This document shows, piece after piece, positions 16,092 through 26,294 of a DNA stretch of 64,000 bases. A program made the position numbers and the translations under genes. The DNA comes from Gammaproteobacteria bacterium HGW-Gammaproteobacteria-15 (lineage in GTDB: Bacteria > Pseudomonadota > Gammaproteobacteria > Enterobacterales > Alteromonadaceae). Position 1 is the first letter of the stretch. Each line of letters begins with the position of its first letter. Under the pieces are notes generated by a model. The model was not told the origin of the DNA. It saw only the letters and a program-made list of their open reading frames with translations, and did not search any database. The stretch covers positions 1,121,237 through 1,185,236 of the forward strand of contig PGZF01000001.1 in the NCBI GenBank assembly GCA_002840125.1, read 5' to 3'.

Positions 16092-16818
16092 AGTCATTAT
16101 TGCTGATGACGAACCCCTGGCTATCAGTAACTTAAAAGCCAAGCTGGCGTTATATTCTAATCTTGAAATTATTGACTGCTTTGATAACGGCGATGACACC
16201 TTACAGTTTTTGCAGACCGCGCCGGATGTCGACCTGGTATTTCTGGATATTCAGATGCCGGGCATTAAAGGTATCGACATTTTGCAACAGCTTGCTAAAG
16301 GCTCTGCCATGACCAGGCCGTTGTTTATTCTGGTTACGGCCTATGAGCAATTTGCCTTTTCGGCATTTGAGCACTTTGCCTTTGATTACCTGCTAAAACC
16401 GGTGTCACGCCAGCGCCTGGCACAATCGCTGCTGGATGCCCGTACGGCACTGGACAAACTAACGCTGCACACAGCCCCGGCACAGGTTAACAAGCTGACG
16501 TTTAAAACCGGCGCCTCTACCCTGTTGCTGGACGATATTGACATTATGCTGATTGAAGCCGCCGGCAACTATTTATGTATCCATACCTTAAACGACATCC
16601 TGGTCATACGGGAAACCATGAAAGAGTTACTGCAACGTTTGCCAAAACAGTTTGTACAGGTGCATCGCTCAACTTTGCTTAATCTGCATCATGTTCACAA
16701 GCTGCAACCGCATAATAATGACTACGAATTTCTGCTTAGCAACGGTAAAAAGGTGAATGCTTCGCGCCGCTACAAACTGAACTGGGCCGGCCAACTCAGC
16801 GCTCTGCCACAGCATTAA
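16075..16818 (+). CDS. LytTR-family response regulator
   Basis: A 247-residue response regulator. The receiver has the acidic pair in IIADDEP, phosphoacceptor Asp58 in LVFLDIQMPG, Thr in LVTAYEQFA and Lys in LLKPVS. The C-terminal LytTR DNA-binding domain starts near 148 (DIMLIEAAGNYLCIHT) and ends QVHRSTLLNLHHV...VNASRRYK. It completes a three-gene overlapping unit with two LytS-type kinases. Such regulators bind direct repeats near their targets; the nearest candidate target is the secreted protein gene downstream. Confidence 0.92.
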   Translation: MTAALKVIIADDEPLAISNLKAKLALYSNLEIIDCFDNGDDTLQFLQTAPDVDLVFLDIQMPGIKGIDILQQLAKGSAMTRPLFILVTAYEQFAFSAFEHFAFDYLLKPVSRQRLAQSLLDARTALDKLTLHTAPAQVNKLTFKTGASTLLLDDIDIMLIEAAGNYLCIHTLNDILVIRETMKELLQRLPKQFVQVHRSTLLNLHHVHKLQPHNNDYEFLLSNGKKVNASRRYKLNWAGQLSALPQH

Positions 16819-16839
16819 CCTCACCGCTTGTCCCTGCCA

Positions 16840-16872
16840 GGCGCCGGCTTATCACTTGATAACAACGGCGCC
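16840..16872. other. Nested palindromic hairpin between LytTR gene and DUF3718-like gene
   Basis: Outer arms GGCGCCG/CGGCGCC enclose inner arms TTATCA/TGATAA with a 2-nt loop. It lies 22 bp after the regulator stop, and no T-run follows, so it is either a processing or Rho-assisted 3' structure or a protein-binding dyad. Confidence 0.4.
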
Positions 16873-16964
16873 ACCTCTTACCCCAATACTGCGGCAACCC
16901 GGTGCAATATTGCCACAATAAGACTATGGCAAACGCCATATGTTAAACAACTGAGGATAGCACC

Positions 16965-17306
16965 ATGAAAACAGCACTTTTATTCGCAATATCGTTGGCA
17001 GGTGCCGGTGTGGCAATGCCGGCAAGCGCCGACAACTATGTCAAAGGCAGCTATTTACATAACGCTTTAGTTCAGGTGTGCAGTGAAACTGCAGCTGATG
17101 ATCGCTTAGGTTTACATAGCACGCTAAAAGCTTACCATATCAGTAAACAGGCGGCGGTAGAAAAAGTGGTATGTAACGGCCAGCGGCTAATGGACTTTGC
17201 CCGTGCTAACCAGGCAGTTAAAGTCACCGCTATGTTGCAGCGATATGAAGACCGCATTAAGGGCCGCGTAACTATTCAGGACGTTGCTGCATCAGCCGCT
17301 AACTAA
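16965..17306 (+). CDS. Secreted DUF3718-like protein
   Basis: A 113-residue protein with a classical signal peptide (MKTALLFAISLAGAGVAMPASA, cleavage after residue 22). The mature part has two cysteines (LVQVCSETA and EKVVCNGQ) that could form one disulfide, and resembles the DUF3718 family of small periplasmic proteins in Shewanella and relatives; that assignment rests on pattern memory. ATG 16965 has GAGGATAG upstream. It follows the LytTR operon and may be a target. Function unknown. Confidence 0.75.
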   Translation: MKTALLFAISLAGAGVAMPASADNYVKGSYLHNALVQVCSETAADDRLGLHSTLKAYHISKQAAVEKVVCNGQRLMDFARANQAVKVTAMLQRYEDRIKGRVTIQDVAASAAN

Positions 17307-17349
17307 TCTGGCAAACGGGACAGCAGCCAATCGCTGCCCCGCCCTTTGT

Positions 17350-18240
<891 letters not shown>

Positions 18241-18245
18241 TCAAA

Positions 18246-18626
18246 TCAGAATGCAGTTAAAAACACCGGCTGTTTAGTCATGGCTACCCGCAGTACCAGG
18301 CCCAACCAGCCCAGCGCCCCTAAAAAACAAATCCAGCGGATAGCGGCAGTACGGCCTTTAAATGCCATTACGCCAAGCGCAATATAAGCCAGCACCGCAA
18401 GAAACTTTTCTGTCAGCCAGGCATGCACAAACGGGTACTGCTGCAGCGTTAACATTAACAGCACCGCACTAACCAGCAGCAGAGTATCAATAACATGCGG
18501 GGCTATTTTAAAAAATTTTGTTTGTAACATTGCCGCTGGCTTTAGGCTCATGGCATAACGCACTAACAGAAAACTGACACTGAGCACTACCATTAACAGG
18601 TGAAAGTGCTTATAAGCCATATACAT
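18246..18626 (-). CDS. sirB2: SirB2 family membrane protein
   Basis: A 126-residue inner-membrane protein with four hydrophobic segments. YKHFHLLMVVLSVSFLLVRY and FKIAPHVIDTLLL are hallmarks of SirB2. Function is unknown; early work linked sirB to virulence regulation in Salmonella. ATG 18626 has AAGGA 8 nt upstream. It is followed by kdsA and preceded by an HD-GYP regulator gene that normally is not part of this block. Confidence 0.9.
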   Translation of the reverse strand: MYMAYKHFHLLMVVLSVSFLLVRYAMSLKPAAMLQTKFFKIAPHVIDTLLLVSAVLLMLTLQQYPFVHAWLTEKFLAVLAYIALGVMAFKGRTAAIRWICFLGALGWLGLVLRVAMTKQPVFLTAF

Positions 18627-18649
18627 AATGCTTGTCCTTCCTTTATTAA

Positions 18650-18675
18650 TAAAACAGCCAGCGTAAGCTGGCTGC
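18650..18675 (-). terminator. Intrinsic terminator of the HD-GYP regulator gene
   Basis: On the minus strand, CAGCCAGC-TTAC-GCTGGCTG followed by TTTTATT begins 4 bp after the stop of the HD-GYP gene. The 8-bp GC-rich stem and T-run make a good intrinsic terminator. It implies that sirB2-kdsA has its own promoter or depends on read-through. Confidence 0.8.
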
Positions 18676-18677
18676 AG

Positions 18678-20237
18678 TTACTCGTTGCTATCCGGGTATT
18701 TTTGCAGTATTGCTTCCAGTTTGTCGACCCGGCTTTTAAATATTTCTACCAGTTCGGGGTCAAATTGCTTACCGGCTTCAGCTTCTATCGTTGCCATTAC
18801 CCGTTCCAGCGGCCAGGCAGATTTATAACAGCGCCGGTGCCGCAATGCATCATAAACATCGGCCAGGGCCGCAATACGGCCGTAAATATGAATATCTTCG
18901 CCTTTTTTACCGGCAGGGTAACCTGTGCCATCCCATTTTTCATGGTGATCCTGTGCGATAACTGCACCGGCCTGAATAATACTGCGTTTGGAATCTTTTA
19001 ATATGTCATAACCAATGCTGGTATGGGTTTTCATTACTTCCCATTCCTGCCCCTGCAGTTTAGCCGGTTTATTTAAAATACCGTCCGGAATACCCACTTT
19101 GCCAACGTCATGCAATGGCGCGGCAAACATCAGCCGTTCGGCTTCTTCTTCCGGTAAACCATAAGCTTTGGCCAGATCATAACAAATAAAGGCTACCCGT
19201 TTAACATGGTTACCGGTTTCAACAGAGCGATGCTCTACCGCTTCGCTTAAGCGGTACACAATTTCGCGCTGGGTGTCTTCTATTTCATGCTGCAGTTGCA
19301 CATTTTCATAGGCTACCTGCACATTTTGTGAGAATAGCTCAATCAGCTTTTTCTGATTTTCGGTAATGGTGCCCGGCAAACCTGAGATATACAGCAAAGA
19401 ACCATGGGTAAATTTACTGGTGCAGTAAGCCACCAGATAGTTATCGCGGTAAACAATACTGCGTGATTTTAAGGCTTTGTCAAAGGCTTCCATCAGCTCT
19501 GGTGCCAAAACTTCCTGCACAGGTTTACCTTCTTTGCTTTCAAACTCGCCCTGACCGGCAAACACGACCAGATTGTGCGGATCGGTTATTTCACCGGCAA
19601 CATTACCCGCTACCAGCGATGAGCTGACCAGCAAAGCGTCTTCGTTACAGCCCAGAATAGATGTCAGTTGCTGCAATACGCCGTCAATAAACTGCTCCAT
19701 CGAATGCGATGAGAATAAGTCGGCCGACGCATTAATGATTTTTTCCAGCCCCTGACGGCTTTGCTCCAGTGACATAATATCGCGGTAGGAACGCAGGCTG
19801 GACATAATGACGGTAAAGAGTTTTTGCGCGGTAAGCTCGGTTTTTGATTTATAGTCGTTAATATCGTAGTTAATAATAACCTGCCGCTCTGGCGCCTGCC
19901 CCGGCTGACCGGTGCGTAAAATAATACGCACATGCTCGTTATGCAACTCTTCACGGGTATAGCGCGCCACCAGCAAGCCAGCGTCGTCAGTTTCCATGAC
20001 TACGTCCAGCAAAATAATAGCGGTGTCGGGATGTTGTTTAATCAGCTCTCTGGCTTCACTGCCAGAGTAAGCACTGAAAAACGTCAGGTTTTTACTTTGA
20101 AAGGTAAAATCACTCAACGCCAGTTTAGTAACAGCATGCACTTCCGGCTCGTCATCAACAATCAGTACTTTCCAACTACCGTTAAGCACTGCGACTGTGG
20201 GTTCTGGCTCTTCGGCAAATAAAAAATCATCGCTCAT
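18678..20237 (-). CDS. Response regulator with DUF3369 and HD-GYP domains
   Basis: A 519-residue cytosolic signalling protein. The receiver domain (about 22-150) has phosphoacceptor Asp78 in AIILLDVVME; a DUF3369 sensory domain follows (about 160-320), and the HD-GYP phosphodiesterase domain has HD at 376-377 (PLHDVGKVGIPD), HHEKWDGTGYP at 431-441 and RIAALADVYDAL. With the motif residues intact, hydrolysis of cyclic di-GMP is expected. ATG 20237 has AAAGGA upstream. It sits inside the hemA-prfA-prmC...sirB2-kdsA block on the same strand, with its own terminator, suggesting a later insertion. Confidence 0.92.
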   Translation of the reverse strand: MSDDFLFAEEPEPTVAVLNGSWKVLIVDDEPEVHAVTKLALSDFTFQSKNLTFFSAYSGSEARELIKQHPDTAIILLDVVMETDDAGLLVARYTREELHNEHVRIILRTGQPGQAPERQVIINYDINDYKSKTELTAQKLFTVIMSSLRSYRDIMSLEQSRQGLEKIINASADLFSSHSMEQFIDGVLQQLTSILGCNEDALLVSSSLVAGNVAGEITDPHNLVVFAGQGEFESKEGKPVQEVLAPELMEAFDKALKSRSIVYRDNYLVAYCTSKFTHGSLLYISGLPGTITENQKKLIELFSQNVQVAYENVQLQHEIEDTQREIVYRLSEAVEHRSVETGNHVKRVAFICYDLAKAYGLPEEEAERLMFAAPLHDVGKVGIPDGILNKPAKLQGQEWEVMKTHTSIGYDILKDSKRSIIQAGAVIAQDHHEKWDGTGYPAGKKGEDIHIYGRIAALADVYDALRHRRCYKSAWPLERVMATIEAEAGKQFDPELVEIFKSRVDKLEAILQKYPDSNE

Positions 20238-20334
20238 CCGCTTTTCCTTTAGCTTGCTTTAGTCTGAGTAATTGCTGAATTAGTTATATGCTGTATCCAG
20301 AGCAGGGTCAAAGGAAATGGATAAAAACAACTGC

Positions 20335-21198
20335 TTAACCCGCTAAACAACCACCACTGATACGCCAGTTATTGCCATAATCGCGCTTTGACTCAACCTG
20401 AGTAAAACCGGCTTGTTGTAGCAATAACCGCACTGCATCAGCCTGATCATAGCCATGCTCCAGATAAAGCCAGCCATTGGCGTTCAGGTATTGCGGCGCC
20501 TGGCGTATTATCTGGCTGATATCAGCCAGCCCCTGTTGCTCAGCAGTCAGAGCGGTAACCGGCTCATATTGCAGTGTGGCTAAATGCGGGTCTTGCGGGT
20601 CAATATACGGCGGGTTGCTGACAATCAGATCAAACTTTGCGCTGCCAAGTGCGCTAAACCAGTTACTTTGCAGCACGGTGCAATTTTTTATCTGCAGTTT
20701 TTCCCGGTTACGCTCAGCCAGTGCAGCCGCTTTTGCAATGTAGTCTACCGCCGTTAACTGCCACTGCGGTTTATTATGCGCAAGCGCCAGTGCAATAGCG
20801 CCGGTGCCGGTGCCTAAATCCAGCACTGTTGCCTGTGCTGGCAGTGGCAGCGCTAAAGCTTGCTCTACCAGTATTTCGGTATCGGGCCGCGGGATCAAGG
20901 TGCTGGGGGCAACTTCAAGCTGTAAATCAAAAAAGTGCCAATAGCCAAATAAATAGGCCAGTGGCTGGCCCGACAGGCGCGCACTTAGCAGCTCTGTTAA
21001 CTGTGCCAGCTCGGCACTGCTAAGTTCACGCTCGGGGTAGCTGTATAAATAGCTGTTGCTAACGTTAAGCACATGGTACAGACACAGGCGGGCTTCAATA
21101 TCAGCCGTCGGGCTAATAGCAGCCAGTTGTTGCTGTGCCTGCTTCTGCCATTGAGCCAGTGTTTGCTGCTGCACGTTTTGCTGCACTTTTTGCCGCAC
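20335..21198 (-). CDS. prmC: Release factor glutamine methyltransferase
   Basis: Methylates the GGQ glutamine of RF1 and RF2 with S-adenosylmethionine. The SAM site VLDLGTGTGAIALAL, the catalytic NPPY motif (FDLIVSNPPYID) and the N-terminal helical domain with PLAYLFGYWHF and IPRPDTEILVEQAL are present. The 287-residue frame starts with GTG 21198, directly abutting the prfA TAA; an internal start cannot be excluded because the first 15 residues are Q-rich and unconserved. Translational coupling to prfA is likely. Confidence 0.95.
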   Translation of the reverse strand: MRQKVQQNVQQQTLAQWQKQAQQQLAAISPTADIEARLCLYHVLNVSNSYLYSYPERELSSAELAQLTELLSARLSGQPLAYLFGYWHFFDLQLEVAPSTLIPRPDTEILVEQALALPLPAQATVLDLGTGTGAIALALAHNKPQWQLTAVDYIAKAAALAERNREKLQIKNCTVLQSNWFSALGSAKFDLIVSNPPYIDPQDPHLATLQYEPVTALTAEQQGLADISQIIRQAPQYLNANGWLYLEHGYDQADAVRLLLQQAGFTQVESKRDYGNNWRISGGCLAG

Positions 21199-22290
21199 TT
21201 AGCGGTTCTCGTCGGCCAATGCGGCTAACAAGTCGGCCTGATGCTCGTGCTTTAACGGTTCTAGTACCTGATCCAGATCACCTTCCATTACCTCGTTTAA
21301 GCGGTAAATGGTAAGGTTAATCCGGTGATCAGTTAAACGCCCCTGCGGGAAGTTATAGGTACGGATACGTTCAGAGCGATCGCCACTGCCCACTAATGAG
21401 CGGCGGGTAGATTCTTCCGCCAAGCGGCGTTTTTCATCTTCTGCCGCCTGAATACGTGACGCTAACACACTCATGGCGCGGGCACGGTTTTTATGTTGCG
21501 AACGTTCGTCCTGACACTCTACCACTATGCCGGTTGGTAAGTGGGTTATACGAATGGCTGAGTCGGTACGGTTAACGTGCTGACCACCGGCACCGGAAGC
21601 ACGGTAGGTATCAACTTTTAAATCTGCCGGGTTTATTTCTATTGCTTCACTTTCCGGAATTTCCGGCATAATAGCTACGGTGCAGGCCGAGGTGTGCACC
21701 CTGCCCTGTGATTCAGTGGCCGGTACGCGCTGCACGCGGTGGCCGCCGGATTCAAACTTCAGCGTACCGTAAGCCCCTTCGCCCTGTACGCTGGCAATAA
21801 TTTCTTTATAGCCACCATGTTCGCCATCACTGGCGCTGACAACTTCGAGTTTCCAGCGACGTTTTTCGGCAAAACGGCTGTACATACGAAACACATCACC
21901 GGCAAAAATAGCCGCTTCATCGCCACCGGCACCGGCACGAATTTCCAAAAAGCAGCTGTTATTGTCGTTTGGATCTTTGGGCAGCAATAAAATTTGCAGT
22001 TCCTGATCCAGTTGCTCAATGCGCTCTTTGGCTGCTTTATATTCTTCCTGCGCCATTTCACGCATATCCGGGTCGCTGTCTTTTTGCATTTCTTCAGCCG
22101 AGGCTAAATCCTGCTGCGCCTGCTGATAGTCGGCAAAGGCTTTGCTGATATCTTCCAGTTGGCTGTATTCTTTTGACAGCTCACGAAACTTGCTTTGATC
22201 GCTTATTACGCCAGCATCACTTAATAATGCCTGCACTTCTTCGTAGCGCTCAGCCAGCCCTTCCAGCTTGCGGTATACCGATTCTTTCAT
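21199..22290 (-). CDS. prfA: Peptide chain release factor 1
   Basis: RF1 recognises UAA and UAG and triggers peptide release. The anticodon-like PAT tripeptide is seen in [10 protein letters not shown], and the catalytic GGQ in [15 protein letters not shown]. The 363 residues are close to the E. coli length. It lies 18 bp after hemA and immediately before prmC, the gene for the methyltransferase that modifies its GGQ. The window contains a TAG-broken and a TAA-broken gene, and RF1 reads both codons. Confidence 0.97.
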   Translation of the reverse strand: MKESVYRKLEGLAERYEEVQALLSDAGVISDQSKFRELSKEYSQLEDISKAFADYQQAQQDLASAEEMQKDSDPDMREMAQEEYKAAKERIEQLDQELQILLLPKDPNDNNSCFLEIRAGAGGDEAAIFAGDVFRMYSRFAEKRRWKLEVVSASDGEHGGYKEIIASVQGEGAYGTLKFESGGHRVQRVPATESQGRVHTSACTVAIMPEIPESEAIEINPADLKVDTYRASGAGGQHVNRTDSAIRITHLPTGIVVECQDERSQHKNRARAMSVLASRIQAAEDEKRRLAEESTRRSLVGSGDRSERIRTYNFPQGRLTDHRINLTIYRLNEVMEGDLDQVLEPLKHEHQADLLAALADENR

Positions 22291-22308
22291 GGTGTTTTAT
22301 TTGCCTGA

Positions 22309-23559
22309 TTAAAGATCTAACAAGGTGTTGATCAATGTTTGTTTGTTCGGTTCATCATCCTGCACTAACTGGCGGATGGCTTTGGTTGGGCTGTGCATCA
22401 GCCGGTTACTCAGTTTAGTTGACAGTTCAGCCAGCACTTTTTCCGCATCTTGTCCGGCGGCCAGTTGGTTAGCTGCCTTGGCCAGTAATTCTGTACGCAC
22501 CTGCTCGCAGCGCTGGCGGTAATCGCGTACCCAATCGACACTGCCTTGCAGGGTTAACCACTGGGCAAACTCGGCTGCGCCAACTGCTATCATCTGCTTT
22601 GCCTGCTCTGCGGCCTGCAAGCGGTTGTTCAGGTTTTGCGCCACTATCGACTGTAAATCATCTACGGTATACAGGTAAGCATCTTCCAGCTCTGCCACTT
22701 GCTGCTCTATATCGCGCGGCACGGCTAAATCAACCAGAAACATCGGCTTATGCTTTCGCTGTTTTAACGCTTGCTCTACCATGCCTTTACCAACTATCGG
22801 TAAAGTGCTGGCGGTAGAGCTGATCACAATGTCTGCCTCTGCCAGGGTTGACGGCACCTGCGCTAAAGTAATGGCCGAAGCACTGAATTGCTCAGCTAAA
22901 TGCACTGCGCGCTCATAAGTGCGGTTAGCAACGGTGAGCTGCCCGGCGCCTTGCTCCTGCAAATGTTTGGCTACCAGTTCAATGGTTTCACCGGCGCCAA
23001 TCAGTAACACCCGTACTTTGGCCAGATTACCGAAAATTTGTTTGGCCAGGCTTACCGCCGCAAAAGCGACAGATACCGCATTGGCGCCAATATCGGTGTC
23101 GGTGCGCACCTGTTTGGCCACCGCAAAGGTTTTTTGAAACAAACGCTCAAACTGCGGGTTCACAGTGCCGGCACTACGGGCCTGATTATAAGCCTGCTTT
23201 ACCTGCCCCAGAATTTGCGGCTCGCCAAGCACCAGCGAATCAAGACCGGAGGCTACTTGCATCAGATGCTCGGCGGCAGCATTATCCTGGTGTAAATACA
23301 AATGCGGCTGTAACTCACTGCCATCAATCGCATGAAATTGTGCCAGCCAGGCAATTACCTGTTCCGCTTGGGTGGCAGTGCCGTTAAAATACAATTCAGT
23401 GCGGTTGCAGGTAGATAAAATTACCGCATCAGAAATACTGGTTAATGTAGTCAGTTCGCGCAAGGCTTCAGGCAACTGCTCAGGCGCAAAAGCAACTTGC
23501 TCGCGCAGGGCAACCGGTGCCGTTTTATGATTAATGCCGAGTGCGAAAATGGCTGTCAC
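22309..23559 (-). CDS. hemA: Glutamyl-tRNA reductase
   Basis: Reduces glutamyl-tRNA to glutamate-1-semialdehyde, the first committed step of tetrapyrrole synthesis. The catalytic Cys lies in ILSTCNRTELYF, the NADPH site in VLLIGAGETIELV, and LGEPQILGQVK and VDLAVPRDIE are conserved. Length 416 is typical. The start is GTG 23559 (MTAIFALGINHKTAPV). It is divergent from lolB, with starts less than 100 bp apart, an arrangement conserved in gammaproteobacteria. Confidence 0.97.
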   Translation of the reverse strand: MTAIFALGINHKTAPVALREQVAFAPEQLPEALRELTTLTSISDAVILSTCNRTELYFNGTATQAEQVIAWLAQFHAIDGSELQPHLYLHQDNAAAEHLMQVASGLDSLVLGEPQILGQVKQAYNQARSAGTVNPQFERLFQKTFAVAKQVRTDTDIGANAVSVAFAAVSLAKQIFGNLAKVRVLLIGAGETIELVAKHLQEQGAGQLTVANRTYERAVHLAEQFSASAITLAQVPSTLAEADIVISSTASTLPIVGKGMVEQALKQRKHKPMFLVDLAVPRDIEQQVAELEDAYLYTVDDLQSIVAQNLNNRLQAAEQAKQMIAVGAAEFAQWLTLQGSVDWVRDYRQRCEQVRTELLAKAANQLAAGQDAEKVLAELSTKLSNRLMHSPTKAIRQLVQDDEPNKQTLINTLLDL

Positions 23560-23645
23560 CTGTATCTTCAGAATTGTCAGGGGGCGAATTGTACAAAAAG
23601 CCCCAACTTAATAAAAGCGAAGAAAGCTCAGTGAAGGACTTTAGT

Positions 23646-24254
23646 GTGGTGCATCCGTTTATTCGTCCGTTATTTATCAGTATTGTTATTTTATTACTAA
23701 GTGCCTGTAGCGTATTTCAGCGCCAGGCTCCGGCTGAAACGCCGCTTACCATCAACGAGCGTGAACAACATATACTGGCAATGCAACAATTTTCATTGCA
23801 GGCCAGCGTTGGCATTAAAATACCGGAAGACTCACTTAGCGGTAACTTGCGCTGGCAACAGCAGGACAGCGCAACTTACAACGCCCGTTTAAGTAATTTT
23901 GTTGGTATCAGCCTGTTTGAACTGAGCGAAACCGAACAAGGCAGCGCTATTACTATTAAAGGTGAAACCTACCGCGCCGCAGATACCAGCACCTTATTGC
24001 TGCAACTGTCGGGCTGGTCAATGCCGCTGCATGACATGCCGCTATGGCTGCGCGGCTTACCCGGCAGTAAAGGCCGCAACATTATACGCGACGAATTTGG
24101 CCGGGTTACTTCATTTGATTTAACAGACAGCACCGGCATTGTCTGGCAGTTGCAGTATCAGGCCTTTTTCCCCGACAGTCTGGCGCTGCCCAGGCGCCTG
24201 TTACTGCAAAGTAGCGACAGCCAAATTAAAATTGTGATCCGGAGCTGGCAATGA
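23646..24254 (+). CDS. lolB: Outer-membrane lipoprotein LolB
   Basis: Receives lipoproteins from LolA and inserts them into the outer membrane. A signal peptide with lipobox LLLSAC predicts lipidation at that Cys. The mature part has the beta-barrel-like segments typical of LolB, including GNLRWQ and WSMPLHDMPLWLRGLP. The frame opens at 23541, but that start overlaps the hemA start region; GTG 23646 and GTG 23649 follow AAGGA by 7-10 nt and give a normal lipoprotein N-terminus. GTG 23631 is a further alternative. It overlaps ispE by 4 bp. Confidence 0.9.
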   Translation: MVHPFIRPLFISIVILLLSACSVFQRQAPAETPLTINEREQHILAMQQFSLQASVGIKIPEDSLSGNLRWQQQDSATYNARLSNFVGISLFELSETEQGSAITIKGETYRAADTSTLLLQLSGWSMPLHDMPLWLRGLPGSKGRNIIRDEFGRVTSFDLTDSTGIVWQLQYQAFFPDSLALPRRLLLQSSDSQIKIVIRSWQ

Positions 24255-25096
24255 AGCACCTTAGCCTGCCAGCAGTGGCAAAACTGAATTTGTTTTTACA
24301 TATTACCGGCCGCCGGCCTGATGGCTATCACAACCTGCAAACCTTGTTTCAGTTGCTGGATGTCGGCGATGAGTTAAGCTTTACCCAGCGCCCGGATGGC
24401 AATATCACACTTGATTGTAATGATGCATCGCTGGTTAACGAGCAAAACCTTGTGCTGCGTGCCGCCCGCCTGTTGCAGCAATACAGCAACAGTACGCAAG
24501 GCTGCGATATTTATCTGGATAAACGCCTGCCAATGGGCGGCGGCTTAGGTGGTGGCTCATCTGATGCTGCCACTACACTGCTGGGGTTAAATAAATTATG
24601 GCAACTGAATTTAACCACCGATACGCTGGCTGAACTGGGGCTAAAACTGGGTGCCGATGTACCCTTGTTTGTCCGTGGCTACACAGCCTTTGCCGAAGGT
24701 GTAGGCGAAAAATTACAACCGCTGCCCATGGCTGAGAAAGTTTACCTGGTGGTTACACCAGATTGTCATATCAGCACAGCTGAAATTTTCCAACACCCTG
24801 ATTTAATACGCAATACACCCATTATAGGCTTTGAGCAAGTGTTAACAGCGCAATGGCGTAATGACTGCCAGCCATTGGTAGAACAGCTCTACCCTATTGT
24901 TGCAATAACCTTACAGTGGTTGGTAGAATACGCGCCGTGTCAAATGACGGGTACTGGCGCCAGTGTGTTCGCCGCATTCCCGGACCAGACCAGTGCTCAG
25001 CATGCTCTTGCGCAATTACCGCCGTCCTGGCGTGGTTTTATTGCCAAAGGGGTCAACCAGTCGCCTGTGTGGGCTGCGTTGGCAGATACCGAATAA
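24251..25096 (+). CDS. ispE: 4-diphosphocytidyl-2-C-methyl-D-erythritol kinase
   Basis: GHMP kinase of the non-mevalonate isoprenoid pathway. Signatures are AKLNLFLHITGRRPDGYHNLQT, the ATP-binding MGGGLGGGSSDAAT and MTGTGASVFAAF near the C-terminus. Length 281 matches the family. The ATG overlaps the lolB stop (ATGA), so translation is coupled. The lolB-ispE-prs order is conserved in gammaproteobacteria. Confidence 0.96.
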   Translation: MKHLSLPAVAKLNLFLHITGRRPDGYHNLQTLFQLLDVGDELSFTQRPDGNITLDCNDASLVNEQNLVLRAARLLQQYSNSTQGCDIYLDKRLPMGGGLGGGSSDAATTLLGLNKLWQLNLTTDTLAELGLKLGADVPLFVRGYTAFAEGVGEKLQPLPMAEKVYLVVTPDCHISTAEIFQHPDLIRNTPIIGFEQVLTAQWRNDCQPLVEQLYPIVAITLQWLVEYAPCQMTGTGASVFAAFPDQTSAQHALAQLPPSWRGFIAKGVNQSPVWAALADTE

Positions 25097-25166
25097 GTAA
25101 CCGCAGCGGTGTTGTTACCGCTGTTAATTGATAAACCGGACTCACCACCGCCCTGAGGATCCTACC

Positions 25167-26111
25167 GTGCCTGACATGAAGGTTTTCGCTGGTAACGCTA
25201 TACCAGAACTCGCAAGTAAAATCGCCAGCCGCCTGTATATTAAACTTGGAGATGCCGAAGTCGGCCGTTTCAGTGATGGGGAAGTTAGTGTCCAGATCAA
25301 TGAAAATGTGCGTGGTTCTGATGTGTTTATCATCCAGTCAACCTGCGCTCCGACCAACGATAATCTGATGGAACTGATTGTAATGGTCGACGCGCTGCGC
25401 CGCGCTTCAGCCGGCCGTATCACTGCGGTAATACCCTACTTCGGTTATGCCCGTCAGGACCGCCGTGTACGTTCAGCCCGGGTGCCTATTACCGCTAAAG
25501 TAGTGGCCGACTTTTTATCCAGCGTCGGGGTAGACCGCGTATTAACGGTAGACTTGCACGCCGAGCAAATTCAGGGTTTCTTCGATGTACCGGTAGATAA
25601 CGTATTCGCCAGCCCGGTACTGCTGGACGATATGCGTAAAAAAGGCTTCACCTCGCCGGTAGTGGTGTCCCCCGATATCGGCGGTGTGGTGCGGGCCCGC
25701 GCTATTGCCAAATTACTAAACGACGCCGATTTAGCCATTATCGACAAACGCCGTCCCAAAGCTAACGTTGCCCAGGTAATGCATATTATCGGTGATGTAA
25801 AAGACCGTGATTGTATTATCGTTGATGACATGATCGACACCGGCGGTACTTTATGTAAAGCCGCCGAAGCCTTAAAAGAGCAAGGCGCCAAGCGCGTATT
25901 TGCTTATGCAACTCACCCGGTATTTTCCGGCGGCGCAGCAGAGAACATCGCCAATTCGGTGATCGATGAGCTGATTATCACTGATACCATTCCGCTAAGT
26001 GCCGAAATGAAGGCCGTATCTAAAGTGCGCCAACTGACATTAAGCGAAATGCTGGCCGAGTGTATCCGCCGGATCAGCAACGAAGAATCTATCTCTTCAA
26101 TGTTCGACTAA
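25167..26111 (+). CDS. prs: Ribose-phosphate pyrophosphokinase
   Basis: Makes PRPP from ribose 5-phosphate and ATP for nucleotide, histidine and NAD synthesis. Signatures include [45 protein letters not shown] and the PRPP loop [12 protein letters not shown] longer frame begins at 25128, but GTG 25167, preceded by GAGGA at 8 nt, gives the expected N-terminus [10 protein letters not shown] and 314 residues. An intrinsic terminator follows the gene. Confidence 0.97.
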   Translation: MPDMKVFAGNAIPELASKIASRLYIKLGDAEVGRFSDGEVSVQINENVRGSDVFIIQSTCAPTNDNLMELIVMVDALRRASAGRITAVIPYFGYARQDRRVRSARVPITAKVVADFLSSVGVDRVLTVDLHAEQIQGFFDVPVDNVFASPVLLDDMRKKGFTSPVVVSPDIGGVVRARAIAKLLNDADLAIIDKRRPKANVAQVMHIIGDVKDRDCIIVDDMIDTGGTLCKAAEALKEQGAKRVFAYATHPVFSGGAAENIANSVIDELIITDTIPLSAEMKAVSKVRQLTLSEMLAECIRRISNEESISSMFD

Positions 26112-26130
26112 GTGCCATCTTATATGTGTA

Positions 26131-26155
26131 AAAGGCGCTGCGGCGCCTTTTTTTG
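26131..26155 (+). terminator. Intrinsic terminator after prs
   Basis: AAGGCGC-TGCG-GCGCCTT followed by a run of seven T, 19 bp after the prs stop. A strong GC stem and T-tract make this a clear Rho-independent terminator, separating prs from the rplY-pth unit. Confidence 0.92.
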
Positions 26156-26224
26156 TTTGCCTCACTTATTAATTCCTTCATTGTTTTCATTTGCAGCTTC
26201 TGTAGCCCGGTGGTAATATGTCGC

Positions 26225-26282
26225 GCCCCTGAAAAGGGCATCCAGCCTGAGACTGGTCGCGAGTCTTGGGAAACCTTAATTT
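26225..26282 (+). promoter_or_regulatory. Candidate structured leader of rplY
   Basis: The 5' region of rplY can fold into two small hairpins: GCCC/GGGC (26225-26239) and AGACT-N7-AGTCT (26250-26266) with outer CC/GG pairs. L25-type proteins bind loop E of 5S rRNA, and autoregulatory leaders are known for gammaproteobacterial L25 genes. The loop sequence GGTCGCG next to AGTCT could mimic part of that site, but this is inference from position and pairing only. Confidence 0.4.
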
Positions 26283-26294
26283 TTGGAGTACATC

